Below are positions 22,858 through 36,387 of a stretch of DNA of 64,000 nucleotides, piece by piece; the stretch's first letter is position 1; every line of letters starts with the position of its first letter. Location: positions 1 to 64,000 of the forward strand of contig NGBS01001173.1 in NCBI GenBank assembly GCA_002245135.1, in the 5' to 3' direction. The stretch is from Proteromonas lacertae (taxonomy: Eukaryota > Sar > Bigyra > Opalinata > Proteromonadidae). Made by a program: the position numbers and the translations under genes. The notes below the pieces were generated by a model. The model was not told where the DNA came from and did not search any database. It saw nothing but the letters and a program-made list of their open reading frames with translations.

Positions 22858-23218
22858 TTAATGAGTTTGCTTTTGGAAATACTTGTAGATTCTATTCTTC
22901 AACCATTCCTTTGTGCATGGTTTGTAAAATTTGGTTGCAGGGTCGAATCTAGATTAGTAAAATAATTTCAGATATACTTTAAGCAACTTACATCATAAAA
23001 TTTATCAATATATTTGAATAAATCAGTAAGATCATAACGAATACTTGCAGTATTTGAATTTACTCTTTTTAATTCACTTTCATACATTTGAATCATACCT
23101 ACAACGAAATTATGATTAATATACCTTGACAAGCTTGTAAGCTAGTTTGATAATCATAATAAGTTCTTGTGTTACGGTTTGCATCATATTGCAACAAAAT
23201 AATAGTGTGCTTACCCAT
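22858..23218 (-). CDS. ERH: Enhancer of rudimentary homolog (ERH)
   Basis: Small conserved nuclear protein involved in RNA processing and transcription. Three exons join in frame across a 26-nt and a 29-nt intron. The product is about 93 residues, near the usual ~104. Comparison with the family consensus is direct: HTIILLQYDANRNTRTYYDY at the start (family: SHTILLVQP with RTYADY), CQGMIQMYESELKR, SIRYDLTDLFKYID, DVSCL, and FYKPCTKEWLKNRIY near the end. All positions of the small alpha/beta fold are present. The short exons hide it from any long-ORF scan. Confidence 0.9.
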
Positions 23219-23315
23219 ACTTTATTTTTAAAAGCAAAAAAACAAATGGCTTATAAATCAATGTATATTTTTGATAACTAAACAGTAGTTTATCATTTTG
23301 CTGTTTTTAGAGGCA

Positions 23316-24588
23316 ATGTCAATTCAAATATTCACTTTTTATAGCGAGGATGAAATTATTGAATCAATAGCATCCCTAATTGGGAATTTAGTTAAAGTAT
23401 AACTCTTTTTTTCTATCAATTATAAAAATTATAGAAAGAGGATCCAAAATTTGCAGAACAAACAATGACACTACTGAAAGCAAAACAATATATCAAAGTA
23501 CTTGATGCTCTTTTGAAGTATGATGAAAAAGTATTTGCTTTACCTCAAGAGAGTGGTATTAATTTTTTATTGTTAATTTTAATTAATAGATATAGAAAAT
23601 TTTTATGCAAATTTATTCACATTCATTAATTTCATTGCAGAATCAGAGTCTGCTAAAGCAATTACAAGCATATGTAATTCAATTTCCAAGTTTAAAGGAC
23701 ACATAGAAACACATTTTACACTTCTAAACCTTTTATATCATATAGTTCCAGTATCTTATCCAGAATCTGGTATAGTGTTGGATAATATGTTAAAATATGT
23801 AATTGAAAGTAATCATTATCATATTTGTGATGAAATTATATCACTATTGTTAACCTCAAATTACAGTTTATTGAGTTGTGATGTTGAATTGAAAAGACAA
23901 ATCTTATTATCAGCGGAAAAGATAGCTACACATAGTCAAAAACATTCTGATGCAATTACATTAATGACCTACTACTTGGAAACCTTCCAAAGTGCAAAAA
24001 ATACAGAATTAGATTCAATTAAAGAAAATACTATCCGTTTCATAACGACTATTTTTCATTATCCCAAATATCAGAAATTACCATCTTACATGAAACTTGA
24101 TGCAATTAAATACTTAAAACAAGATAGTTCTAATAGTGTGTTATATCAATTATTTGAATTGTTTATTAAATCAAATTATAGTGAATTATCTCAGTTTTAT
24201 GAAAGCCACAAATCAGATTTAGAGAAATATAGTATATTCATGTATTTATCTATATATAGAGTTGCCTTATTCATCTATTATTGAACATTGCAGATTATTG
24301 ACTCTCTGTTCATTAGCTTCTGAATCTGATATTTTGTCTTACGATCAGATCGCCAAAGCATTAGATATACCAATTGATGAGGTTGAAAACTGGGTAGTTC
24401 ACTGTATTAACCAGAAATTGATTGAAGGTAAAATGAATCAAGTTAAAAGTGAAGTAGTGATATTACGATCATGTACAAGAACATTTGATAGTCAGAAGTG
24501 GAATAAACTAGAAGAAAAACTGAATGACTTTTCTAACAAGATTGATGGTTTGTTACAGATATTAGAAGATACTCCTTCATATGAATAA
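23316..24588 (+). CDS. EIF3M: eIF3 subunit m (PCI domain)
   Basis: Subunit of the translation initiation factor eIF3. About 390 residues in four exons, with introns of about 28-38 nt (the last near 24230-24257). The N-terminal part is helical TPR-like repeat. The C-terminal PCI/winged-helix shows PYSSIIEHCRLLTLCSLAS, LSYDQIAKALDIPIDEVENW, VVHCINQKLIEGKMNQ and RTFDSQKWNKLEEKL. The last two blocks match the eIF3m pattern (INxKxVxGKIDQ and RTFGxxQWxxL). COP9 CSN7 is the nearest alternative, but the C-terminal RTF-Q-W block favours eIF3m. Confidence 0.85.
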
Positions 24589-24678
24589 ATTATTGATATT
24601 TTCTTTTGTTAATAGAGTCTGTGTAGATTTTGAGATAAACAAACATAAAGCTTGAAAAATTAGTTCGTTATACAAATT

Positions 24679-27600
24679 ATGTTTTTAAATTTCATTTTTC
24701 TCTTTATTTATTTATTTATTAGTCGTGTGTATTCGTCCAATACATGCATTATTGACGAATTCTATCGGAAGCCTGTGAATAACTTCATTATATCAAGGAA
24801 TCTACAAGATAAGTTTGTTTGCGAAGATGACCACTTTATTGTAAGGGATAAATTCTATATTTACGTGAATACTAAAAGAACAGAATTTCCAATGGATAAG
24901 AATTACTTTCTGGCTGGAATTGTTGATAGTGACTTGTGTCAAGTTAACGTTATGACAGGCAAATTGGATTGGAAGTCGTTTCAAAAATGTATATTGTTTT
25001 TATATCATTCTTTATAGCATTACTTTATTTATCTCAATTTGGTTATGATGAGTTTATTATCTTCACTCCTCCCCATCTTAAGACAGAAAAGACCTTTCTA
25101 TCTACATGGATTCCTTATCTTGGTAAAACAGTGTATTTAGTAGAAACATCCATATTTGATCCTTCAAAATTCACTTCATTATTGAACAAAATAACTGATA
25201 AAAGTAAAGTTATTATAACTAATATAATGGATTTTCCATCAGTCAATTTAGACTTTTTTAAATACTTTTTTTCGAATTACATTGAAGTATCAATAGCATC
25301 ATATCATATAAACGAAAAATTCATAAGAGAGAATAAAAATATATTAAACCCCACAAATGGTGGTAAAAGATACTTTCTATCAGGTTATTTTCAAGATGTG
25401 AATAATGAATTAAACAAACAATATTTGAAAGATTTAAATTCCAATGATATCTATATAGATGATATAATCTATCAGATCACAATATATATTGAGTTTATTA
25501 AAAGCCTACCTGAAGAAATACCAGCTAGACATCCCAATATAATTCGAAATGAAATATTAATGAATTGGATTGATTTAATAGGTAGTACAGTTACATTAAG
25601 TTATTCATTTTTCTTCGATAGAACCATGTTTGTAAGCGAGGTAGATACAGCTACAGGCAGTTTAATAAATATAAAGGACTTATACTCCGAATTGCCATCA
25701 TTTTATGCATTGAATTATGTTGAAAGTATATGTTCATTTGATAGTAATATCACTTTTATATCATTTGGTTTTATGATAAATAATGATGAAGATAAGTTGA
25801 TATGGAGTTATTTTCATGGTATTTACGATGCTTTAACTACACTCAATACTGTTAAGGTTCAAGGATCTGTTTTATCTTTATTATTACCACCTTCAAAGGA
25901 GATGACATTAGATGAACAGTATCAATATTTCATAGATAAGAATGTAATTGGAATATTTTTATTTACTTATAATAATATGGAAGACATAATGAAATGTATA
26001 AATTATATTAAAATAATTATAAATTTATAGATGTTGATAATGAGAAAGAAAATTCACCATTTTTACTGGTGAGTGGTTATTATTCAGGTGAAATATGTAA
26101 TCCTAAGATATTATATGTATAATTCATATATATATTCATTTATCTTTATTAATAGTTTGGTATAAGTATAAACTCACTATATGATTTATACAATGCGATG
26201 AATTTTGGTGAATCAGTTTATATTATAACAACTAATAACACCTATGGAAAAGTAGCTAATAGAATATTGTACGATAAATACTCAAATGCAATGATGCCTT
26301 TAATTAACTCTGCGTTTATTAATAAGATTGAAGACATCAGCGTAGAAATAAATAAAATGAAAAACTCAATTGATAGTAGTACGAATATATATGTGATATT
26401 TAATAAATGTATTTATAATCAGCAGTTTATGAAGGATTTTAAAAATAGTGGTTTAACAAATAGAGTCAATATATTCACATTAGATCCTTATTGTTTTGAT
26501 AATTTTGATAATGTATATATATATATATTATATTTTTCTTCTTCTTTTTCTCTCTGTATGTACATATTTATTTATACTCTTTTATAGTGGGATGGTTTCT
26601 ACACTATTGCTCCTGTATTGAATCCAACATCCACTACCTCTTCCATCTACCAAAGTAACACTCTATTTACCACTTCATTACATCCAAATGATGATGATAT
26701 TATTATCACATCTCCTACTATGTATAATGGTTGTTATGGTACTATGTTATTTGCACATGTATTAGCATCTTCTTATGCTAAAAGTACAGATTCAATATTG
26801 AATTATATATCATTTTCAGATGAAGAAATTGATGGTAAAAGAATATCATTTACATACGATAATTCATTTTTGACAAGTTTACAATACTCAAAAACAAAGG
26901 GAAAAGGTGAATTTGAATTGATTTATCAAACTAAAGCTCGATATCAAAGCACGAATTTCCAACCTTTATTGAATGGAAATAATAAAATAAAGCGATGTGA
27001 TTGGTCAAATAAGGAGAATGATTATGTATCTGAATTTTCATTATTTACAATGCTAATAATAGATAATAGTATAGAATTATATGATTTAGTTCATGCTGCA
27101 ATAGTGGACCAATCATTTTCTAGTTTAGACCATATCTATTTCTATGTTTATTTCAATCCTTTAAAAAGAGATAGAACCACATTTACTATTCAATTAAAAG
27201 AATATGTTAGCTCTCTATTCTGCTGGTTGTATAATTTCAGAAAATTCTTCGAAATTATTATACAATTCTTCAACACAAATTGATCCGTTACAAAATACAT
27301 CACTTATCACTTATGGTATATGGGATGGAAGAGAGTGTGATAGTGAAATATATCACTTTGGTATGAATATATTAAAATTAATAAGTATATCCAGTTCAAT
27401 ACCAATTCAGAGTAAATACAAGAATTATTATTTTATTAGTAGTAAAAATGAAGATGAGAAAGATAATGATATATCCTATTTATACTTAAAAAATATAATT
27501 AAAAATTATCAGCATAATACAGAAAATATAGTTATGAATATAGAATATATATCGATTAAAAACAAAGCAAAGATTGATAATTTATTTGGCAATTCTGCAA

Positions 27601-30600
27601 GTATAGATAATGCATTTGTTTATATTGTATTGAACTATAAAGAAGATTTTGAATTTACCAAATATATAACAGAAATATTAGATTATGATAGTGAAAAGAT
27701 ATGTTTATACCATTTCAATAGTCATTCTGATTATTATGTAAGTCATTTAAATGAATTGAATAATCAATATTTTACAATCACAAATCCATTCTATTTAGAT
27801 GATTCAGAAAATGCAAGATTGATTAAAGATATAATGAAAGATATCAATTTCCCATTTGATTCATTATATTCATCATTATTCTATATAACAAGAACAGCTT
27901 ATTATGTAGATAGAGAATGTTTGTCAAGCTTTTCAGATTTATTTTCCACCAATCTTACTTATAGTGTTTCACACTATTTCTCAAGCTATTTGTCAAACCA
28001 TCAAATCAATACTCCAGTATCAATTAAATATTTTAAGAGTTATAATCATTCATATTATCTACCATCTCCTAATTATTATGTTTATACCACTACTTATTAT
28101 ATGAATGAATCGACTAGTCCTTTAAATAAAATTCCAGTTGAAATATGTGATTTAGATTCAAGTCAACAAATACGTTATTTTAACCCATATTATGCAGCTT
28201 TAGTATATGATTCAACATTAATGTCAAATATATTCTTAAATGAATATGAATTGAGTTTAAATGTCTTGTTAAATTCCCTGCAATTGAATAACAAAGATAA
28301 TATTTTAATACTATTAAAAGTAGATATGAATAAATACAATAGTGTTAATGAAATAATCACTTATTTAAAATCTCAAAAAATAACTTATATTTTTGGAGGA
28401 TATTTCTATTCCATTTTAGAGGAATTTTTACCTCATTTAAAGCCTAATAATATGATGTTTTGGTATATCAGTTTTCTGCCTGGTTACGATATATGTGATG
28501 ATAATGTATTACCATTTTACATATCATTAAAATCATTGTTAGTACTATCACCACTTGAAAGATTAAGAATTATTATATATACAAATTCAACACCATATCA
28601 TCGCTGCGCAACTGAATTTAGTGATGTATTAAATGAACAAAATAATCCAACATATTTATTAGCAGTAAATCGACCATTAAATAAAGAAAATTTGAATAAA
28701 ATAGCAAGTGAATTACTATCTGTGATGGTTGTAGATTCAACGATTGTATTTATATTAAGAACAGATGATGAAGCAATAGTAATTCCCTATTTGAAGAAGA
28801 TATTAGCATTATCTGATTCTTTGCCAAATTATTCATATACCTCATTCTCTGATTTCTCAATAATAAAGAGTAATAATGACGATTATTATCACAATAATCC
28901 ATTTAGTGATATTAAGTTTGTAACAGTAGTAGATATATTAACAGGTAATAGTTTTATTAACAGTATTAAAGATTTATACGAAACATTTAATATTATTAAC
29001 AGTTTCCCATCATCTATTGATTTCTACACTTATCAAGGGATTAATTTCTTTATTTCTGTGTTTCAAAAGTGTAGTATGACCGATTTTCAGTGTGTTAGAA
29101 AAGAATTTAATCACTTAACTCAAGTTTCACAGAATCCTGATTTAGATATAATGCCATTTCAAAGATCTGCAACTATAGCGACAAGATTGAAAGATGGTTC
29201 GATAATTGGATCATATTATTTGAATATATCTTATTACCCTGATATTGATGACTTAACAATTAATAGTAATTGCATAAGTAGTCAAAATAATAATAATAAT
29301 GTTGGTAATGGTAATGGTAATGATAATATAGTTGAAGAATGTCATGATTGTTTTGTTATTGCTATTTTACTAGATACATCTTTAGCAGAAATAGAATATT
29401 TTCAATATTATTTATCATTTTTAACATTTATCAATTCGCTTTATCCTAATAATAAAGTTGGTAGATATACAATCAAGGTTAGAAAGTATTTATATAAAGG
29501 AAATGTAACATCATTTATTGATGATATATGGAGAGATATAGATAAGACTGGAATCTATTTTAGTTTAACTCCATATATATTAGATGAGTTAGAAGAAATA
29601 ATGAATAAGAAAAAGAAAGTAATGTATTTCCTATATGATTATGCAGGTTCAAAATGTTCACCTTATATTTTTTATTTAGGTTTATCTTCTTATTCGAAAA
29701 TTTACCCAGCTATAAATTGGGTGTACGAACATTGTGATACAAGTTTTCTCTTATTTCCAATCACTAAATATGGTAAAGAAGAATATCAATTGTTCTTAAA
29801 AGAGATGTATAATATGTTATTAATAAAACCAGTCAATGTTTATGGTATTTCTCAGAATGTTACTCATTTAGAAGATATTGTAGTTAGTATACAGAAGAAT
29901 AGTGAAGGAATAGGATGTATTATAAACCTGTTAAAAGATACAACAACAAATTTTCTAATAGAAACTATGAATAATCACTTAACAAAAAGTAGTTCTTTAT
30001 TGTTATTAAGTGTGAATCTTTATTTTTCTAAATTCAATGTATTGTCAACTAAAATACCTCATCATATTTTAACTTACTATAATGCTGCTTCAATATTCGA
30101 TAATAAAGTGTATAAACCATTTTTAAATTCATATGAAGCAACTTATGGAGTTGAATTAGATGTTAATATTGTTTTATATAATACAATGAATGCATTAATT
30201 GCAATGAAAACATCACTTCGTAGATCAAATATTCCAAATTATGGGTCTGATTCTAATTTTGTCGATTTATATAAATATGTGGAAATAATTAGTGATAACT
30301 ACAAATTGACTTTTACTGAATCACATCACTTATCTTTACCTCGTTATCTATATCGTTATGATACTCAAATTAATAAGGAAAATAGTGATACTATTATTAT
30401 TGAAGATGAAAGTGGAGTTAGATATAAGAATTACGAATTAATATTTAAATCAGCTTCTGTATATAAACCTCAATTATACTCACCAACTTCATCATTAATT
30501 TGCACTAGTAAAAATAATGGTGAGAAAATATCAGAACATGAAGCTAAGTATGTCTACAATATGGGATTTGCTTTCAGTTATACAGGAATGTTTTATACAG

Positions 30601-33600
30601 TAGAATATAAGAATATCTTATCAGCATATGCTAGTTATTTTGATTTAACAGAGAATTTAGAATGTGAAGATCAACAGCAGAGTAACATTAAAATAAAACT
30701 TACAGTGTTTGATATAAAATCGAATTATGATTATTGTGATGAAATATTGAAAATATTCAACTCTTCATTTGATTATATCATTGTCGCTGCTGATTTCAAC
30801 TGTTTAAGTTTAATGGGAAAAAATATAAATGAAGATAATTCAACTAATAAAAAACCATATATATTTGAAACATATCCAACTTGTTCTTTCATATGTAATT
30901 CTAATGTAATTACTACAACAAGAAGTCCAAATCAATATTTGCCTACTATTATGGCTTATTTTAGTAATTATCTATCAACTAGAAAGATAATATATTTTGT
31001 TGTTGATAGCAGTGATGAAATATGTTGTCCACTTTATATGAATATAATTGAGAAATATGCTGCAGATGCAAATATCGAATATAGATTATATAATATTACT
31101 GATTATTCAGCAACATATATAATCAATGAAATATATAAAACTCCAGGATTAATTATTTCCATGATTTCTTTATTGAATTTTCAAGATTTTACTGGTGTTT
31201 ACACTCAATATAATATGGATAAAGATACTTGGCCTCTGGTTACAATAAACCTACCTTTCATTGTATTAAAAACATATTTGACAAAGAATCAATTAAATAA
31301 TATTTATATACCTTCTACATTTGCTAATAGTAGATATGTTAATGATATTTATGATAAATATTACTTAAATAATCTCAGATTACCTACTTCTGGTTATACT
31401 TATTTATCATTTTATATTATTAAAACACTCGTTTGTAGAGGATTAGAACCGAAAGATTTGTATGATGTTCCATTTAAAAATACACCAATGGGTGATTTTA
31501 CATTAATGTCCAACAACCATATTACATTGAATTTACAGTTATTAGTATATGAGTATGGTGAATCAAGAATAGCATTTCAAACAGCCTATCAGTTTATACC
31601 AGCTTTATATTCCTATTATACTGGTTATAATAAATATTTGTATTGTGATTTGAATGAAATTAATGATGGAAATACAAACAATGATTTGAAATATGATTTA
31701 GTTTATATTAGCTTATATATAGGTATTGAAACTACAGGAATAACTACTCCGAACTATCAGCGAAATATATTTTTATTACTTACTCAACTGACTAACAAAA
31801 TAGTAACTGCTACAATCAGAAGAACTCAATTTATACCAAAATTATATAATATTGTGAATGAAGAATCGTTATTAACGTTCTTTAATAGATTTATTAAAGA
31901 TAAAAATGCATTTCCAACTTGTTTTGTTGATATATCATCAACTTCGGTTGATAAAGTAATTCCACTCTTTGTCAAGCCAAATCCACAATTATTTTTCTAT
32001 ATGACATCTTCACATACTAATTATTGCTATCAGAACTTAGTGACAACTAAGAAATATTCATCTGTTGCTCAATCAATCGCAGTTCAACAATTAATGACAC
32101 TTTTCCCAGGAGTTAGTTTTATATTAATATATAGTGAATTATATAAAAATTATTATAATGTCTTAGCAAACCAAATGGCAACTGAAGGTGTATCAATATT
32201 AATCAACCAACAAATTGATAATTACGAAGAAATAGAAACGGATTTGAGGTATTTAATGTATAAAACTGAAGAATATATCATATTCATTGATATTGAAGAT
32301 TATTCTAAAGTGGAAGAGGTAGAAAACTTAGTATTTGAATTAAGAAATGATAATTCTCCTCCAGTTTATTATATTCAATTCTTTGAAGAAAATCCTAGTT
32401 TTATAAAAAAACCATATCATCTCTTTTATGGTGAATCATATAGAGTTAATTCATCACTAATGAATGATGATTTAAATAAATTATATAATAGTACTTATAC
32501 ATCAATAGATACATTCGATCCATTTGTTATTAGTCATTATTTTCAAGTTTTACAGTTATATATGATATGGTATGAAACGACTCTAAATTCAGAAAGTCCA
32601 AATAACTTAACAGGCATTTATTATAAAGTAGTCAATACAACATATGGAGATTTTATACTGAATCCATCTAATATCATATCAGGACCTTTGTTTTTATCAT
32701 ATTATAGTGATAATCGTGTATTATATGAATATAAATTACCATCATTTCTACCAACAGCAACTTTAAGAATTGATGTGAATCCTAATAACAATATAACAAT
32801 CTGCGATTTCGTCAATTACAATGGTAATCCAACTTTAATACCAGTTTATGTTGCAATAATTAGTATAGATCCAACAATTAGTAAAATTCATGCACATCTA
32901 TCAATGGTTTTATTTAGAAATCTGATTATATCTCAAAAACTATACAATGGCTTACTAAAAACACATATTATAGTTCCATTAATCTATTATGTAAATAGTA
33001 ATGCTACTTATGGCAATCTGTTAAAAGAAATTATAGATTCAAATATATTTTTGACAATTATCAGTGTTACCAGTTATGATTTATCTCCATTTACAGAGAT
33101 TATTGGAAAACATAATATATTCTTCTTTAATGTTTTACATTCCACTATTTCTCATTGTACTCCCAATATATTTGATGTTGGTGCTTCTACACTGACATTT
33201 GCTAGGTATACTGTTATAGAATTATCAAAATTTGCAAAAATGGCAATTATCATAAAAACAGAAGATGATCCTTATTGTATTTCATTTGAAGAGAATTTAG
33301 CAAAGTTTTTACATAATACCAATACAGATATTACATCAGTAAGACTATCAGAATATGAAGAAAAATTAGACAAGATTATACCTCGTTGTTTAAGGAAATA
33401 TTATGGTGAATGTGCAATAGTAATTACAACAAGACAAACCTCTGCTTTGCCAATATATTTATACTTGGAGAAATTTAATATTACATTTGGTGTTGATATG
33501 GAATTATACTATTTTAGAGATGATATATTACTGAATGACACTTATAGAAGAATATTGAAGAATGCAGTTCAAATTGCTACATATTCAGCAAAAATATCTC

Positions 33601-36347
33601 CTGATAATACTGACAATTATAACACAGTAACAACAGAATTTACTGATTTCTTATCTCAGCAGTTTATTAATAAAATCCAACCACTTTCTATTATAGAAAA
33701 TGCGTATACAACAGCATCAGTGTTTATTAAACTATTACAGTCTACAAGTTCTTTAGGTTATAAAGATATGTTTAACAATATTAGAAATTTTTACTTTGAT
33801 ACTCCATCAGGACCAGCGTATTTTGGTAATGACCATACATTTATTCGAGATATGTTTTTTACACGAGTTACTACAGAATCATTATACCCAGTAATAGAAG
33901 AATCTAGAAGGATAGTAAATCCAGTATATTTATTTCAACCTTGTCCATCAGAAAAGAAAGATGTAATAATTGGATTAATTTTTGATTTTGATGATGAAAA
34001 TATGCGAACATCTCAGATCTCATATGCTTTAATAGTTGAATTAATCATAAACCAGAATCAAATTGGTGGAATAAATAATAGACAGATTAAGTCTCAATTA
34101 TATTCGCTATTTCATGATAAAGACAAAGATGAAGCTACAATTGTTCAATTGTTAGTTAATCCTGAGATATCAATTATTATTGGATGTTATACAACTTATT
34201 GTCACAATTTATTAGTTCCAAGAATGATTAATTCTAACAAATTATTATATTCTTTATCATATATACAAAAACCATTTTGTAATAAAAATGTAATTAGTTT
34301 GGGCTTAACCACTTATCATCGAATCAATCAAACACTCGATTCAATCGAATTGAATGAATTAAAGACTCTAATTTTAATATATACTAAAGGAAATGATATT
34401 AGTTTTTATAAAGATTTTAATATCACCTTTGCTAAGGAATATGCAGTTAATGATAAAGATGAAGGAGAAGCTCAAGATGAGTTTGATGATATAATTGAAG
34501 GAATTGAAAAATTATCAGAAAATAATGGAATAACAGTCTTTAACACTTTATCTGGAAGATTATTAACATTGTTTGAAGAGAAATATATTTATCATAACTT
34601 CTCAACGAATAGAGTATTGCAATTCTTATATGACATATCTGAAAATGAAATTGGAATCAATATAATGTCTAATTTAAATGGTCATATGGTAATTCGTTCA
34701 TTTATTGAGAATTCGAATGATCATTTATCAATGTTATTTGAAACTTTGGTTCATAAAAGACTTGGTAAAAATATACATGTTATTCAAGACTTTGCTTTGT
34801 ATGATGTCGCTTTGAAACTTCTATTAAATGCTTATAAGCTATCATCTCAATTGAAAAATGAAGATAGTATTAATGAAAATGAATTAACAATGGAATTAGA
34901 AATTGATTATCTAAGAAGAGCTTCACAATTAAGTGAAATAGAAACTTCCTGTGGTAATATCATTGTTACTGAAAGTAATAACTTACTATATACATTTGAA
35001 GTTGGTCAAATATCTGCTTTAGGTACAATTATGTCAGTAAGAAGTGATACAAGACCATCAACTCCACAAATACATGATAGAGATAATATATGTAATTATG
35101 GTCCAATTATAAAGACATTTAAATTTGATACTTGGCTGTTAGGCTTAGTGTATGGTATTTCTAGTATATTTTGGTTATTAATGATCTGCTGTATGATCTT
35201 AATTATTGTATTTCATCGAAGATTAAAGACATCTAGTCCTATATTCTTATGTTATTTTGTTATTACTAGTTTGATTACTATAATGTTGTTAGGTTTGTTT
35301 AATACAGGTGTTTTTAATAAATGGAATTGTCAAGTGGTAGTTGGTTTGCTATTCTTATTCGCATGTAATGGATTTTCAGCTTTAGTTTTTAGAACTTGGA
35401 GAATTCATGCGATTTATAATAATGCTAAAATGACAAGACATCGTGTATCTGATACAGCTGTTTTTATACATATTGCATATATTGTAATACCTGATGTTAT
35501 ATTAACAATTATCTGGATGTTCACAGGAAAGATTGCTACTTATAATCGATCTAAATCAGTACAAGATAGTACATCCCTAGAAATCGTATATGTTGAAAGG
35601 TGTGAAATAGAATTATCATTTGCTGTTGTCCAAAGTTTATTAATCGTTATATTATTAATTTTTGGTATTTATTTCTCATGGAAAACTCGAAAGACAAGTT
35701 CAGAATTTAATGATTCAAAAGCATTGCCCACTGGTATTGGTTTTATTACATTAATTTATATTATGACGGTGTTATTAGAAGCATCATTGACATATGAATT
35801 AGCTGTTAAATTTATTGTTGAAACGATAGGTACATCGTGTTTTTTCTTCATTGTTTTAGCCTTATTAACATTTCCAAAATTATATAAAATTATATATTCT
35901 GAAAAAGGTAGAATATTCCCATCCTCTTCATTTTCTGCAGGTAATAATAATAATAATAATAAAGATAATAATAATTCATCAGTGAAAAAGGTTATCGAAA
36001 AATCAGGCACTACACTTCCTCCTAAAAAAACAGGAAAATCAACCAATGAAAGTACAAAAACACAAATTCCGCCAATTTCTAGAATTAATAAAGATCATGA
36101 ATCTACACTGGATCGTTTAAATAAATATACTTCTCCTATGAAATCAGCAAAAAGAAAAGAAAATGATTTATCAACATCTAGTAAGATAATTATAGGAGGA
36201 GGAAATTCGAAAGAAATTGAAAATGGAGATTCAAAACAATCATTGAAAAATGATAGTCCTGGGAATAGAAATAGTACAGTTACTACATCCGTTGCTTTGC
36301 CAGGTTCAACTATTACAATTAGAGTGAATTCAACTTGTCAGTTATAA
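24679..36347 (+). CDS. Giant class C (GABA-B-like) GPCR with ~8.5 tandem periplasmic-binding modules
   Basis: Cell-surface receptor of about 3,800 residues. It has a signal peptide at 24679-24738 and a C-terminal-lobe half-module to ~25730. Eight complete type-I periplasmic-binding modules of ~380 residues follow, starting near 25730, 27025, 28146, 29335, 30490, 31640, 32800 and 33940. Each has a beta1 block, a mid-module Cys (CNPKILYFGIS, CSPYIFYLGLS, CTPNIFDVGAS, CNKNVISLGLT) and a closing block such as FDTPSGPAYFGNDHTFIRDM. That last block matches urea/short-chain-amide-binding proteins (UrtA/AmiC type). The class C seven-helix domain is at ~35115-35900 (NCQVVVGLL, RTWRIHAIY, FGIYFSWKTR), with an Asn/Ser-rich cytoplasmic tail. 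Introns lie near 24990, 25996, 26120 and 26514. A one-base break at the A4 run 27196-27199 is probably an assembly indel. Ligands are predicted small amides or amino acids (inference). Confidence 0.85.
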
Positions 36348-36387
36348 TATTATTTGAAATTTATTTATATATTTATGTATTATTTTT

